14,561 bases of DNA, from NCBI GenBank assembly GCA_002338255.1, contig DDHX01000027.1, positions 1 through 14,561 on the forward strand, written 5' to 3'. Of the stretch, positions 1 to 7,931 are shown piece after piece. Positions within the stretch are counted from its first letter, which is position 1. Each line of letters starts with the position of its first letter. The position numbers were made by a program, and so were the translations under genes. This stretch comes from Ruminococcaceae bacterium UBA1865. Lineage in GTDB: Bacteria; Bacillota; Clostridia; Oscillospirales; Acutalibacteraceae. A model generated the notes under the pieces. The model searched no databases. It worked only from the letters and a program-made list of their open reading frames with translations, and was not told the origin of the DNA.

Positions 1-23
1 TATCCCCGTTTCTGCGTTTAAAC
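1..23. repeat. Left copy of 23-bp terminal direct repeat
   Basis: Bases 1-23 match bases 14539-14561 exactly and in the same orientation. The repeat lies inside the synthase coding sequence and encodes (minus strand) FKRRNGD plus part of the next codon, a segment conserved across NdvB-type proteins. Joining the two ends through one copy keeps the reading frame, giving a 14,538-bp closed sequence. This is either an assembly overlap of a circular or tandem unit, or a chance 23-mer shared by two paralogues. Confidence 0.97.
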
Positions 24-3000
24 TCCGTCTGGTGCGAACAGAAAACCACCTGATAATTCTCTGGCTCCGTTCTTGTAGGATGGTAAGTTGCACTCCAGAG
101 TTTCCCCCGTTCCATGTCCTTAATATAGATATAATTACCGGTATTCGCATAAATATCCGATCGCCAGCGGTAAAGCATTCGGTCGTCATATTTACTGAAG
201 CCATCGCCGTCCGAAGTGATCATCAAAGAATACTTACCGTTTGACAGATAATTTACAACAGGCAAATTCACGCCGGCACTGTTGACATATCGATTACTGT
301 AAATATCCTCTTTAAAAAGGGGCTTTCCGATTTTTATTGCATATCCCTGCTTGGCAATGGAAATCAAATAGGATTGACGTTTTTCTTCCAGCAGGACTTC
401 TAAGGACTTTATCATCATCTCCGCATGAAATCTCTCCCGAAGGATGCCCTGATTCAGATAATTATTAATCGCGGCCAGATTCATCCCCTGATGATGTGCC
501 ATATAGGATTTTACAATGCAATAAGGTGTCAGTTCCACAGAATCAGGTAAGTTAAAATCAACGGACTCATAGAAACCGTAAGTGCCGAAGGCTCCCAGTT
601 CCTTCAGTCGCTTTAAATTTTTCATGCATTCCTCTTCTGCGATATCCAGTGCCAGCATCGTTGCATAGGGAGCAACCACCAGGGAATCCTTACGGACCGG
701 CTGAAGCCTTATCTTCGGAACACCAAAGGCTTTGTATTGGTAATTTGAATTTAAGTCAAAGCGATAATATTGGGATTCCGATATTCCCCAGGGGATCCCT
801 GCCTCCTCTGCATACTTTATTTGCTGAAGTACCGCTGCCCTGGAAGTCTGTGCGTAGACGGAGCCTTCATATTCTTTGAACACAAGATTCGGCATCAGAT
901 ATTCAAACATCGTACCGCTCCAGGATACAAAACACGGAATTCCCTTGACAATAGTCAGGGGTCTTCCCAATTTATACCAATGCTTTAGCGGCACTTTCCC
1001 CATGGCTATCGCAAGAAAGCTCGTTAGCGCTGATTCCGATGCCATTAGGTCATAACAGCCGTCATCCAGCATGTGAGAGGACACATGATACCCGATATGG
1101 AACAGCATTCTCTTATCGTTAAATAATGAATGGAAATCAACATTCGCCAAAATGCAGTCTATTTCATTACAGAGTGCTTTGATCCGGTTAATCATGCTAT
1201 TCGCAAATTTATTATCCTCCTCTGCAATACAGCGAAGCACAGGATAAGAAGAAAAATTCTCTTTCTTCAGTTTTAAGGCCGCAGCCTCATTTACCGTACT
1301 GTCAATGAGGTTGATCAAATGTCTGGTCCAGCGGTAATCTGCGGCTGGTCTAAGCTCCCTCTCGTTTAAGTTTTCCCAAACATCAGCAATATCTTCGATC
1401 AGTTCCCCTATGCTTTGATACACGGTCTTGAACTTGTTTCCGGCAGAATTGCCTGTTCTCAGCTGGATTTCCTCATTGCTATTCTTAACCGCGATCCTAA
1501 GCTCGTTCAGAAAATTGTCCGGATAGACCGGTTTGTCAATCTGCTCTAAAAGACCGTTTTTCAGGACGACCAGATGTCCCAGAAAATTACCGCTGTCTAC
1601 GGTTGATATATAGGCAGGGTTGAGCACCTCCAGGGATTTAATATCATACCAATTATAGAGATGCCCTTTCCATTTCAGCATTTTTTGGACCGTATCCATC
1701 AGGTTTTCCACGGCTTCAACCGTAGAGCTCAGAGTTTCGAACCCCAAATCCCTTGCTGACAAGATTGCCAGAAACTGAAGTCCGATATTGGTCGGCGATG
1801 TTTTATCACTGACTTTTTCAACCGTTGAAATCTGATAATTATCCGGACAGAGCCAGTTATTTTCCTTCGTGGAAAACTCTTTAAAAAACAGCCATGTTCT
1901 GTGCGCGGTATCCATAAGCAGCTCCCTGTCCTGTGCTTTATCTCTCGGATAAAGCTTGTTTTCCGGCTGACTGATCCGGTAAGCGATTTCAAAGGCCATA
2001 CTCCAGTCTGCAATGATGATTGCTATCAGAATCATTCCTGTGGGGCTCAAATATCCCATAAATAAAATCATCACAAACGCAAGCACCGGAAGAAAAGAGC
2101 TCCACATGGTAAGAAAATATCCTTTTCTGGTATCGATAATGGAGTCATCCACTGCTTCCGCCGTATTCCAGCGAAGAAGATTTTTTTTGCTGATAAAGAG
2201 CCGATATAGGGTTCTGACTATTGCATCGGATGCGATATATGCTCGGTAGGGAGTGATTGTGAACTCCAGGAATGCTCTTTCCAGCATCACGGCAAGTTCC
2301 TGCAAGAAGCTTTTATAAACAAGGGCGAGCTTCGGCCGGATCAACTTCTGAGTGATCACTGCAAGCAGCAGAATCGCCATGGAAAACAGATCATTAAAGA
2401 AAACAAAGGGCAGCCAAAGATAATAGGCTTGTGGCATCCATGCCAGATTCAACAAGATAAACAGAGTCTTACTCAGAGGAACCAGACTTCTTCTCAAATT
2501 GTCAAAAATTTTCCATTTTGACAACGCGCATAAGTTTCTCCCGTCCAGGGTCTTCTTCATAAACAACCAGGGCAGCAGTTGCCAGTCCCCTCGCAGCCAT
2601 CGATGTTCCCTTTGGGTAAAGGATAAAACGCTTTTGGGAAAATTGTCCATAATCTTGGCTGTGCTGGAAAAAGCCGTCCGTGCATAGCAGCTCTCAAAAA
2701 GGTCATGACTGAGAATGCGATTTTCCGGCACCTTATTTTGAAGCACCTTGTGAAAGGCTTTTATATCATAGATGCCCTTTCCGGTATAGATTCCTTCGTT
2801 GAAAATATCCTGATAGATATCTGATATGACGGTTCCGTAATGGGCAAGACCTGATTCTCCTGCGAAGATTTTCGTAAACCTGCTGCCGATCTTATTGACG
2901 ATATGATTTCTTACCGAAGGCTGTATAATAACATAGCCTTCCTCCACCTTTTGATTGGTGAGATCGAGAATCGGTTTATTTAAAGGATGATCAATCAGTC

Positions 3001-5014
3001 CGACCAGTTTCGCGGCATTGTCACGGATCAGATTGGTATCCGCATCCAATGTAATCACATACCGGAAGGTGGTGACAAGCTCCTGGTCGCAGTAAACGGA
3101 GGAAAGAGTGGTATTTTCCTTTCCTGCCCCATTTAAAAGCTTATTAAACTCTTCCAGCTTTCCTCTCTTACGCTCCCAGCCCATGAAACAGTTCTCCGCT
3201 TGATTCCATTTACGGCAGCGAAAGAACAGGGAAAATCGCTGGTGCTCCGACGGATAAAGCTCATTCAGTTCCTTCATACGTGCAGCAAGAGTGCTTTCAA
3301 TTACCGCGTCCTTCGGCATGAACTGGTCCGAAGAATCCTCAAAATCCAGCAGCAATGCAAAGTAAAGATTCGGCTGCCGGTTTGCCAGATATTGTTTTTG
3401 AAGACGGTTCATGTATTCCAGACCCTGCTCCTTCGAAGAGACGATAACCGGCATGACCACAAAGGTTCTTGCTTCCTCCGGTATTTCCTTTAAATAGTTC
3501 AGAGAAGGAATTTTTTTAGCCATGATTCTTCTCGTAAATATAAAATTTGTCATCTCTATGGAAATATCAATCAACAGTGGCATTGCCGCCAGAAGGGTAA
3601 TAACATGCCGGTTGGTATCCTGCAACCCGCCAAAGGCTCGGAAAGCACAGAGCAGGCAGGCACTCAGGCCCGGAATAATAAGGAACATGGTAAGGAAATA
3701 AAGAAAGCCCTTTACGTTCATTCTTTTCTTAATGCTTTTTGGGATCGGTTTTCCTAATGCCTTAGCTTTCAGAATCGGATAACCCTTACCCAAAAGATAG
3801 GTTCCCACATGATGAGAACAATACAGGTCCTCCCTTCCCTGAACCGCCAGTTCCAAGCAGTCCTTCGCTATCTTTTCTTCCATCAGCCGATAACGGAGCG
3901 ACAATTTAACAATGACTCCACGGTACATACCCCTGGATTCCAAATCCATTTTTTGATAGACACCGACCGGATCCTGTAATAAAATCTGCTCCAGGCAAGA
4001 ATATTCCTCAAAGAATTTTTCTTCATCCACTTCATCGATATCCCTGAGGCTGACAATGAAAGTCCGAATATTTGCCTCAAGAAATGATTCAATCTTTCCT
4101 TCTTCCAGGAATATGTCGGAGGTCTTCACCTGTTTACCCAGGGAAGCAAAATGATATTCCAGATATCTTTGAATAGAAGCCTCGTCAAAGGACATATTTT
4201 TCAGCAGGTATATCACATGGGCATGGAACGAGTAGTTCGGCCTTAAGTTATCCTCTGTTTTGCAAAGCAGTGCCGATAGATCGGCTGGCCCACGCATATC
4301 TGCCAGCTTATCCCGGAGAAATTTTTCTGCCTTTGACTTCACATCAATCATATGAAGAATTTCATCCGCGATTGCAATGATCTCTTCAAGAAGGCAAAAG
4401 CCCAGCACTTCCGGCAAAACCCAGATCTCCTTGTCCGTAAGCGGTACCTTCTGCTGATAAGCCTTCAGCATTACGGAAATATTTTCTTCACTCAGATGTC
4501 CTCCGGAAAGAGCCACCATTTTTTTTGCCACAACATAAATACGGGGAAAGTTACGGTATTCCTTGCCATTCAGAACCGGCAATACGGCATAGCTCGTTCC
4601 CGAGGTAGGCACTTTTTTAATTTCCCGGTACAACATCTGAAAATTGTCAAAGAGCCAGCGCGCTGCCGGAATGAGAGAAATAATATCCGTGGATACGGCA
4701 GAAATGCTGTCTCTTATTTTATTCAGCTTCTTATAGGCGGCCTGATTATAATCATTCAGAACAAAGTTATATCCAGTCAGCCTGACCTGATTGTGGCTTT
4801 TTGCCAAATCAAGCATCTGCTTTTCCCATTCGCTCGGGTCCAGTTTATCTTCTCGCAAGGAACAAATTGAAAAATTTACTTTTTTACCAAAATGGCTAAG
4901 CCGGTAATACAGCATTAATAGAACAAAACAGAACAATGAAATTAGTATCAGTATAATAATCAGTAGAAACGGTGAATTTATATAAAAATTAATTTCTTTC
5001 AACAAGATCTGCAA
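1..5014 (-). CDS. ndvB: Cyclic beta-1,2-glucan synthase, N-terminal part (GT84 + GH189-like), runs off left edge
   Basis: The frame is open from a TTG at 5014 to base 1 and has no stop codon (1,671 codons, first part of the gene). The TTG is preceded by AAGGAGG with an 8-nt spacer; an in-frame ATG at 5047 is the alternative but has no good ribosome binding site. Visible parts: an N-terminal membrane anchor (about residues 12-40); two membrane segments around 431-461 and 470-492; a GT-A-type core with TLDADTNL (D657, D659, the metal/UDP-binding DxD) and HRWLRGDWQ near 804-812; further membrane segments at about 836-890 and 968-1010. From about 1035 comes a glycoamylase/GH189-like region with SPTNIGL, an NPAYISTVDSGN stretch, E1371 in SGTMFEYLMP, E1413 in WGISESQYY and an AHHQGMN motif. 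In this family GT84 polymerises beta-1,2-glucan from UDP-glucose at the membrane, GH189 cyclises it and GH94 trims chain length. The substrate is inferred from the family. The frame continues at the right edge. Confidence 0.9.
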   Translation of the reverse strand, partial: MQILLKEINFYINSPFLLIIILILISLFCFVLLMLYYRLSHFGKKVNFSICSLREDKLDPSEWEKQMLDLAKSHNQVRLTGYNFVLNDYNQAAYKKLNKIRDSISAVSTDIISLIPAARWLFDNFQMLYREIKKVPTSGTSYAVLPVLNGKEYRNFPRIYVVAKKMVALSGGHLSEENISVMLKAYQQKVPLTDKEIWVLPEVLGFCLLEEIIAIADEILHMIDVKSKAEKFLRDKLADMRGPADLSALLCKTEDNLRPNYSFHAHVIYLLKNMSFDEASIQRYLEYHFASLGKQVKTSDIFLEEGKIESFLEANIRTFIVSLRDIDEVDEEKFFEEYSCLEQILLQDPVGVYQKMDLESRGMYRGVIVKLSLRYRLMEEKIAKDCLELAVQGREDLYCSHHVGTYLLGKGYPILKAKALGKPIPKSIKKRMNVKGFLYFLTMFLIIPGLSACLLCAFRAFGGLQDTNRHVITLLAAMPLLIDISIEMTNFIFTRRIMAKKIPSLNYLKEIPEEARTFVVMPVIVSSKEQGLEYMNRLQKQYLANRQPNLYFALLLDFEDSSDQFMPKDAVIESTLAARMKELNELYPSEHQRFSLFFRCRKWNQAENCFMGWERKRGKLEEFNKLLNGAGKENTTLSSVYCDQELVTTFRYVITLDADTNLIRDNAAKLVGLIDHPLNKPILDLTNQKVEEGYVIIQPSVRNHIVNKIGSRFTKIFAGESGLAHYGTVISDIYQDIFNEGIYTGKGIYDIKAFHKVLQNKVPENRILSHDLFESCYARTAFSSTAKIMDNFPKSVLSFTQREHRWLRGDWQLLPWLFMKKTLDGRNLCALSKWKIFDNLRRSLVPLSKTLFILLNLAWMPQAYYLWLPFVFFNDLFSMAILLLAVITQKLIRPKLALVYKSFLQELAVMLERAFLEFTITPYRAYIASDAIVRTLYRLFISKKNLLRWNTAEAVDDSIIDTRKGYFLTMWSSFLPVLAFVMILFMGYLSPTGMILIAIIIADWSMAFEIAYRISQPENKLYPRDKAQDRELLMDTAHRTWLFFKEFSTKENNWLCPDNYQISTVEKVSDKTSPTNIGLQFLAILSARDLGFETLSSTVEAVENLMDTVQKMLKWKGHLYNWYDIKSLEVLNPAYISTVDSGNFLGHLVVLKNGLLEQIDKPVYPDNFLNELRIAVKNSNEEIQLRTGNSAGNKFKTVYQSIGELIEDIADVWENLNERELRPAADYRWTRHLINLIDSTVNEAAALKLKKENFSSYPVLRCIAEEDNKFANSMINRIKALCNEIDCILANVDFHSLFNDKRMLFHIGYHVSSHMLDDGCYDLMASESALTSFLAIAMGKVPLKHWYKLGRPLTIVKGIPCFVSWSGTMFEYLMPNLVFKEYEGSVYAQTSRAAVLQQIKYAEEAGIPWGISESQYYRFDLNSNYQYKAFGVPKIRLQPVRKDSLVVAPYATMLALDIAEEECMKNLKRLKELGAFGTYGFYESVDFNLPDSVELTPYCIVKSYMAHHQGMNLAAINNYLNQGILRERFHAEMMIKSLEVLLEEKRQSYLISIAKQGYAIKIGKPLFKEDIYSNRYVNSAGVNLPVVNYLSNGKYSLMITSDGDGFSKYDDRMLYRWRSDIYANTGNYIYIKDMERGKLWSATYHPTRTEPENYQVVFCSHQTEFKRRNGD

Positions 5015-5022
5015 TTGAAGCT

Positions 5023-5029
5023 CCTCCTT
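5023..5029 (-). promoter_or_regulatory. Ribosome binding site of the glucan synthase, sets a TTG start
   Basis: AAGGAGG on the minus strand, 8 nt before TTG (5014-5012). It is the main reason to prefer TTG over the in-frame ATG at 5047. The same SD and the same 8-nt spacer precede the TTG of the GH94 gene. Confidence 0.8.
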
Positions 5030-5047
5030 AATTAAGAAATCCTTCAT

Positions 5048-5284
5048 GCATGACGGCATCTCTTAAAAGATAGTTTGCCTGTTTTTTCACAAAAAATAGC
5101 GCAATATTTGTTCTTTACTAATTTTCTCTTAGATTCATAAAATTAATGAGAACTCCGTGGTTCTGCGGACGATTAAGTTTTTTAAAATTTTCACCATACA
5201 GCATAAAAAGCACCCCTACACAATGGAGTGAACCAGAGATAACGGACAGCAAATAAAGGATTACATCTGGAGAATATCATAAAA
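5048..5284. other. Upstream region of the glucan synthase
   Basis: AT-rich non-coding DNA between the synthase start and the IS3 remnant. The synthase promoter should lie here on the minus strand, but no convincing -35/-10 pair is visible. No copy of the TGTTCAGAA twin repeat found upstream of the chemotaxis and EAL-HDOD genes is present, so the synthase does not look like part of that regulon. Confidence 0.5.
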
Positions 5285-5460
5285 TCACGCGGCCTGACAC
5301 CGTTTTTCGAGTGGTGCCAGGCTCTTTTTTGTCTGGATGTACTTGTTGTTGAAGAAGTCTATGTATTCATCGATAAGCTGCCGAGCTTAAGAGAGGGTAG
5401 ATATCTTGTGACTGAAGATACATTCGGTTTTCAGAATGGAAGAGAAATTCTCTGCCGGGT
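5285..5460 (-). pseudogene. IS3-family transposase (OrfB) C-terminal remnant
   Basis: The minus strand from 5377 to the TGA at 5287-5285 reads LIDEYIDFFNNKYIQTKK followed by SLAPLEKRCQAA. This is the characteristic C-terminal end of IS3-family DDE transposases (IDEYIxFYN...PxEYR type). Just upstream, in another frame, 5378 to about 5460 reads FLFHSENRMYLQSQDIYP and LLSSA, resembling the preceding part of the same domain. The two parts are therefore separated by a frameshift near 5378. The DDE catalytic core and the rest of the element are missing, so this is a dead fragment. The family is recognised by eye. Confidence 0.7.
5292..5330 (+). terminator. Terminator-like hairpin inside the IS3 remnant
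   Basis: A 10-bp stem, GCCTGACACC (5292-5301) with GGTGCCAGGC (5313-5322), one A-C mismatch, followed by TCTTTTTT on the plus strand. It has the form of a rho-independent terminator, but there is no plus-strand gene upstream. It lies inside the transposase 3' end and resembles the 5739-5772 hairpin in inverted orientation, so it may simply be part of the IS sequence. Confidence 0.5.
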
Positions 5461-5487
5461 AAACAAATGTTGCACATACTAATGGCT

Positions 5488-5507
5488 TCCGACCACCGGT
5501 ACCAAAA
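5488..5507. repeat. 20-bp direct repeat, copy 1
   Basis: TCCGACCACCGGTACCAAAA, identical to 5661-5680. Like the other copy it runs straight into an intrinsic terminator hairpin. The form (pairing-rich bases, ACCA, then A-run and hairpin) resembles a tRNA 3' end followed by its terminator, but no acceptor 5' strand or T-arm is present upstream. Confidence 0.9.
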
Positions 5508-5541
5508 AGCAGTTCGACCCGTTGGGTCGGGCTGCTTTTTT
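5504..5541. terminator. Strong bidirectional intrinsic terminator
   Basis: Stem AGCAGTTCGACCC (5508-5520) pairs with GGGTCGGGCTGCT (5524-5536) through 13 bp with two T-G wobbles and a GTT loop. It is flanked by an A-run on the left and T-run on the right, so it has U-tracts on both strands. Confidence 0.8.
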
Positions 5542-5660
5542 GCATTGCGCGGCCCACAGCGAGAACCGCGGTGCAGGTCGAGAGAAACAGCTTGAAAATG
5601 TACTCATAAAAATTGACGGAGGGATGCGCGGAACGCGGGTTCAGCGTACCAACACCCGAG
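5542..5660. other. GC-rich spacer between the two 20-bp repeats
   Basis: About 120 bp, locally much richer in G and C than its surroundings (for example GCGCGGCCC, CCGCGG and GCGCGGAACGCGGG). It carries no ribosome binding site and no recognisable gene. With its flanking repeats it looks like imported or duplicated debris, possibly a decayed stable-RNA tail. Confidence 0.4.
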
Positions 5661-5680
5661 TCCGACCACCGGTACCAAAA
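5661..5680. repeat. 20-bp direct repeat, copy 2
   Basis: Exact copy of 5488-5507, 173 bp downstream. It again leads into a terminator hairpin (5681-5716), but the stem sequence there is unrelated to that after copy 1. Confidence 0.9.
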
Positions 5681-5716
5681 GACCCACGAGACTTAATTGT
5701 TTCGTGGGTCTTTTTT
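5677..5716. terminator. Strong bidirectional intrinsic terminator
   Basis: Perfect 12-bp stem allowing one wobble: GACCCACGAGAC (5681-5692) with GTTTCGTGGGTC (5699-5710), loop TTAATT, T6 at 5711-5716 and A4 at 5677-5680. It would end transcription in either direction, including read-through from the chemotaxis gene towards the synthase. Confidence 0.85.
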
Positions 5717-5727
5717 GTTGTAGCATA

Positions 5728-5775
5728 AGTACAAAACAAAGCTGACACCGCTTGAAAAAACGATGTCAGCTTGCA
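5728..5775 (+). pseudogene. Second IS3-family transposase 3'-end remnant, opposite strand
   Basis: The plus strand reads KYKTKLTPLEK, then one extra A shifts the frame before DNA matching the RCQ end. The DNA CTGACACCGCTTGAAAAAACG ATGTCAG lines up with the minus-strand end of the 5285-5460 remnant with a few transitions and one indel. It is too short to assign alone; the call rests on this alignment by eye. The alternative is a shared hairpin module of unrelated origin. Confidence 0.4.
5739..5772. repeat. Inverted repeat (hairpin)
   Basis: AAGCTGACA (5739-5747) pairs with TGTCAGCTT (5764-5772); the inner CG/CG extend the stem across one mismatch. No U-run follows on either strand, so it is not a clear terminator. 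It resembles the 5292-5322 hairpin in opposite orientation. Confidence 0.6.
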
Positions 5776-5915
5776 TAAATTAACAATATTCTACGATCTG
5801 CTTTTCTCTTTTGTGTCTATTCCCTTGGGGCGGTTCACTAACCGCCTTGCTTCTTTATTTTGGGTTTGTTTTGCAACAGACTCAAACTTTTCTGATTTAT
5901 TGAAAACCGGGCTGA
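5776..5915. other. Region downstream of the chemotaxis gene, with a small hairpin
   Basis: Non-coding. It holds a perfect 7-bp hairpin, GGCGGTT (5829-5835) / AACCGCC (5840-5846), extendable by G-T pairs, about 70 bp beyond the chemotaxis gene stop. There is no U-run in the minus direction, so it is at best a weak terminator or a transcript-end stabiliser. Confidence 0.45.
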
Positions 5916-7670
5916 TTAATATTTGCTATCGGAATATAGTTCCTCAGGTTCTGATTTTTGTTGACTCACGGATAGAGCTTGACTGGACTGGCTTCTTAGC
6001 TTAACTTTGCTAACAAGTTCGTGCAGAATCTGTGCTTGTCCGGAAAGTTCCTCGCTTGCCGCAGCACTTTCCTCAGCCGTTGCGGAGTTTGTCTGTACTA
6101 CGCTTGAAATTTGATCAACGCCCAGCGTAACTTGACTGATTGCGTCCGATTGCCGGTTTGAGGCTTGTGAGATTTGCTCTACTGTTTCCGCAACAGCCTT
6201 TGTGCTTTCCACAACACGAAGCAGTGATTTTGCAGTTTCGCCTGCAATTTTCGTTCCGTTTTCCACCTGCTTCATAGAATTTTCAATCAAAGACGTGGTA
6301 TCTTTTGCCGCTTCGGCACTTTTACTGGCTAAGTTTCTTACTTCATCCGCTACCACAGCAAAGCCTTTGCCCGCCGCGCCCGCTCTTGCCGCTTCCACAG
6401 CTGCATTCAGTGCGAGTATATTTGTTTGGAAGGCAATATCCTCAATTGTTTTAATGATTTTTCCGATTTGGCTGGATGAATCATTGATTTGCGCCATGGC
6501 ATTTACCATTTCGCTCATATGCTGATTGCTTACTTCTATTTCTGAGCGGACATTGTTTACATTTATGCTTGCATCAGTAGCGTGTTCCGCATTTTCTTTT
6601 ACTTGTGTAGATATTTCAGTAATTGTAGCGGAAAGTTCTTCTACCGAACTTGCCTGCTCAGTTGCGCCTTGCGCCAATGCCTGTGCGCCGTCTGATACTT
6701 GCTCCGAACCGCTTGAAACCTGTTCCGAGGCTTGACGCATTTGGCCAAATATATCATTTAAAGATTCAACAATAATAAAATATGAATTCTTTAAATCTTC
6801 ATAATCACCAGTATAATCCAAATCAGTACTAACCACAGTTAAGTCTCCGTTTGCTACCTTGCCAAGGTTTTTGGTTATTTCTGCTATGTAAGCACGTATC
6901 GATGCGGTGGATTTTGCAAAGGCCGCACCTAATTGTCCTATTTCATCTTTTGAGGTTACATTGATCTGCACATTCAGATCGCCCTCAGCCATCCTTTTGG
7001 CTGCCTCAGCCATTTCTTTTACAGGTTTGCTGATACTGCGAGAAATTGTTACCGCAATGATGAGTGAAATGATAAAGGCGAAAAGAATCACCAAAATAAT
7101 GATAATACTTCCTGCAGTATCTTGTTTGGCAAGTTCAGTTCCAATTTGGTTACCTGTTTCTGTTTTTTCAGTCAGCAAAGCTTCCGCAGAAGTTCTGATC
7201 GCAGTTGCAATCGGCACAGCCTGTGAGGTTGCAAGAGTTTGTGCTTCTGCGTTTTTATTTTTTTGTGCAAGTGCGACTACTTGATCGGTTACCGTTCTAT
7301 ACTTAGCAAGGTTATTTTTTATGTCATTGAAATAGCCTGTCTCTTTGTCATTCACCATTGTTTTTTCCATATTTGCTAAATAGGTATCAATTTTAGTGTC
7401 TGATTTTTGCAGTGAATCGACGTCTGTCTGCATTTTTTGTGAGTCGGTTTCAATGATAATATTGAGTATAGTGACACGGCTTTGATTGAATTCTGTGCTG
7501 AAAAGTCCAACATCACCCTGTGAAAAGCCGTAGTTGTTCAAGGCGCTGCTATACCCGGAATTCAGGCTGCCCATGACTGCATAGCCCACGACCCCGCCAA
7601 TACTGGAGAGGATTGCCACCAAAATAAAGGTAACAATTAATTTTTTCCCAATGTTCATGTGTTTTAGCAC
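5916..7670 (-). CDS. Methyl-accepting chemotaxis protein (584 aa)
   Basis: A transmembrane chemoreceptor of ordinary topology. TM1 is at about residues 9-33, followed by an extracytoplasmic helical-bundle sensor (34-186, four-helix-bundle type by look). TM2 is at 187-210, a HAMP domain at 211-263 ([20 protein letters not shown]), a second HAMP-like stretch to about 315, then the long cytoplasmic signalling coiled coil. The highly conserved hairpin tip spans about 409-449 ([20 protein letters not shown], then [15 protein letters not shown]). It passes ligand signals to CheA/CheW; the ligand is unknown. No NWETF-type CheR-binding tail is seen (the end is SDSKY). The start is GTG at 7670 because AAGGAG (7683-7678) lies 7 nt upstream; the internal ATG four codons later is too far from it. 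It is a single-gene transcript from a promoter with twin 11-mers. No che genes are in the window, so it must feed arrays encoded elsewhere. Confidence 0.95.
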   Translation of the reverse strand: MLKHMNIGKKLIVTFILVAILSSIGGVVGYAVMGSLNSGYSSALNNYGFSQGDVGLFSTEFNQSRVTILNIIIETDSQKMQTDVDSLQKSDTKIDTYLANMEKTMVNDKETGYFNDIKNNLAKYRTVTDQVVALAQKNKNAEAQTLATSQAVPIATAIRTSAEALLTEKTETGNQIGTELAKQDTAGSIIIILVILFAFIISLIIAVTISRSISKPVKEMAEAAKRMAEGDLNVQINVTSKDEIGQLGAAFAKSTASIRAYIAEITKNLGKVANGDLTVVSTDLDYTGDYEDLKNSYFIIVESLNDIFGQMRQASEQVSSGSEQVSDGAQALAQGATEQASSVEELSATITEISTQVKENAEHATDASINVNNVRSEIEVSNQHMSEMVNAMAQINDSSSQIGKIIKTIEDIAFQTNILALNAAVEAARAGAAGKGFAVVADEVRNLASKSAEAAKDTTSLIENSMKQVENGTKIAGETAKSLLRVVESTKAVAETVEQISQASNRQSDAISQVTLGVDQISSVVQTNSATAEESAAASEELSGQAQILHELVSKVKLRSQSSQALSVSQQKSEPEELYSDSKY

Positions 7671-7786
7671 GATAACGCTCCTTTTTCTTTACAATTAATT
7701 TATTTACCACAAAGTCCCTTTTATGAACTTTTATTGCCTGTATTTTTAGACTTATATTTTTATCAGAAATTATTTCTTTTGATATA

Positions 7787-7792
7787 ATTATA
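7787..7792 (-). promoter_or_regulatory. -10 element of the chemotaxis gene promoter
   Basis: TATAAT on the minus strand, exactly 7 bp beyond the proximal 11-mer. The hexamer at a 17-bp spacing is AGAATA, not a -35 consensus, so an activator is expected. The predicted transcript leader is about 110 nt. The surrounding ATTATATAAT (7787-7796) is palindromic, so a plus-strand TATAAT overlaps it. Confidence 0.65.
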
Positions 7793-7799
7793 TAATATA

Positions 7800-7821
7800 T
7801 TTCTGAACATATTCTGAACAA
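7800..7821 (-). promoter_or_regulatory. Twin 11-bp direct repeat operator upstream of the chemotaxis gene
   Basis: On the minus strand TTGTTCAGAAT (7821-7811) is followed directly by ATGTTCAGAAA (7810-7800). It differs at only 3 of 22 positions from 10569-10590 and has the same 7-bp distance to TATAAT. It lies between the divergent chemotaxis and regulator genes. Direct repeats with an 11-bp period next to the -10 are the known binding pattern of SARP-type activators; the adjacent PAS-BTAD protein is the obvious candidate binder (inference). Confidence 0.75.
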
Positions 7822-7931
7822 TAAAGAAAAGCTGGGAATGACCGAAATACATATTAATAAGTATAAAGACATTCAAAATCTTATCTGAAATAAAAGACTG
7901 AACTGAAAAACAATCTGATTCGAAAGGGTAA

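Noticed and set aside
4352..4870. 172-codon plus-strand open frame
   Set aside because: It lies opposite the well-supported synthase coding strand, has no ribosome binding site and resembles no family; it is an antisense shadow.
5400..5680. A tRNA ending at either 20-bp repeat copy
   Set aside because: The 3' end looks right, but upstream there is no matching acceptor 5' strand (ACCGGTG), no GGTTCRA T-loop and no anticodon arm for either copy.
5522..5728. 68-codon plus-strand open frame
   Set aside because: It begins in the loop side of one terminator, runs through the 20-bp repeat and ends beyond the second terminator; no ribosome binding site. Non-coding repeat DNA.
6202..7284. Three plus-strand open frames of 69-125 codons
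   Set aside because: Antisense to the repetitive chemoreceptor gene; Ala/Ser-rich mirror translations with no start signals.
7671..7780. c-di-GMP or other riboswitch in the chemoreceptor leader
   Set aside because: The leader is AT-rich with no conserved riboswitch core and no paired expression platform that I can see.
7549..7872. 107-codon minus-strand open frame overlapping the chemoreceptor start
   Set aside because: It covers the promoter and operator, overlaps the receptor in another frame and has no ribosome binding site.
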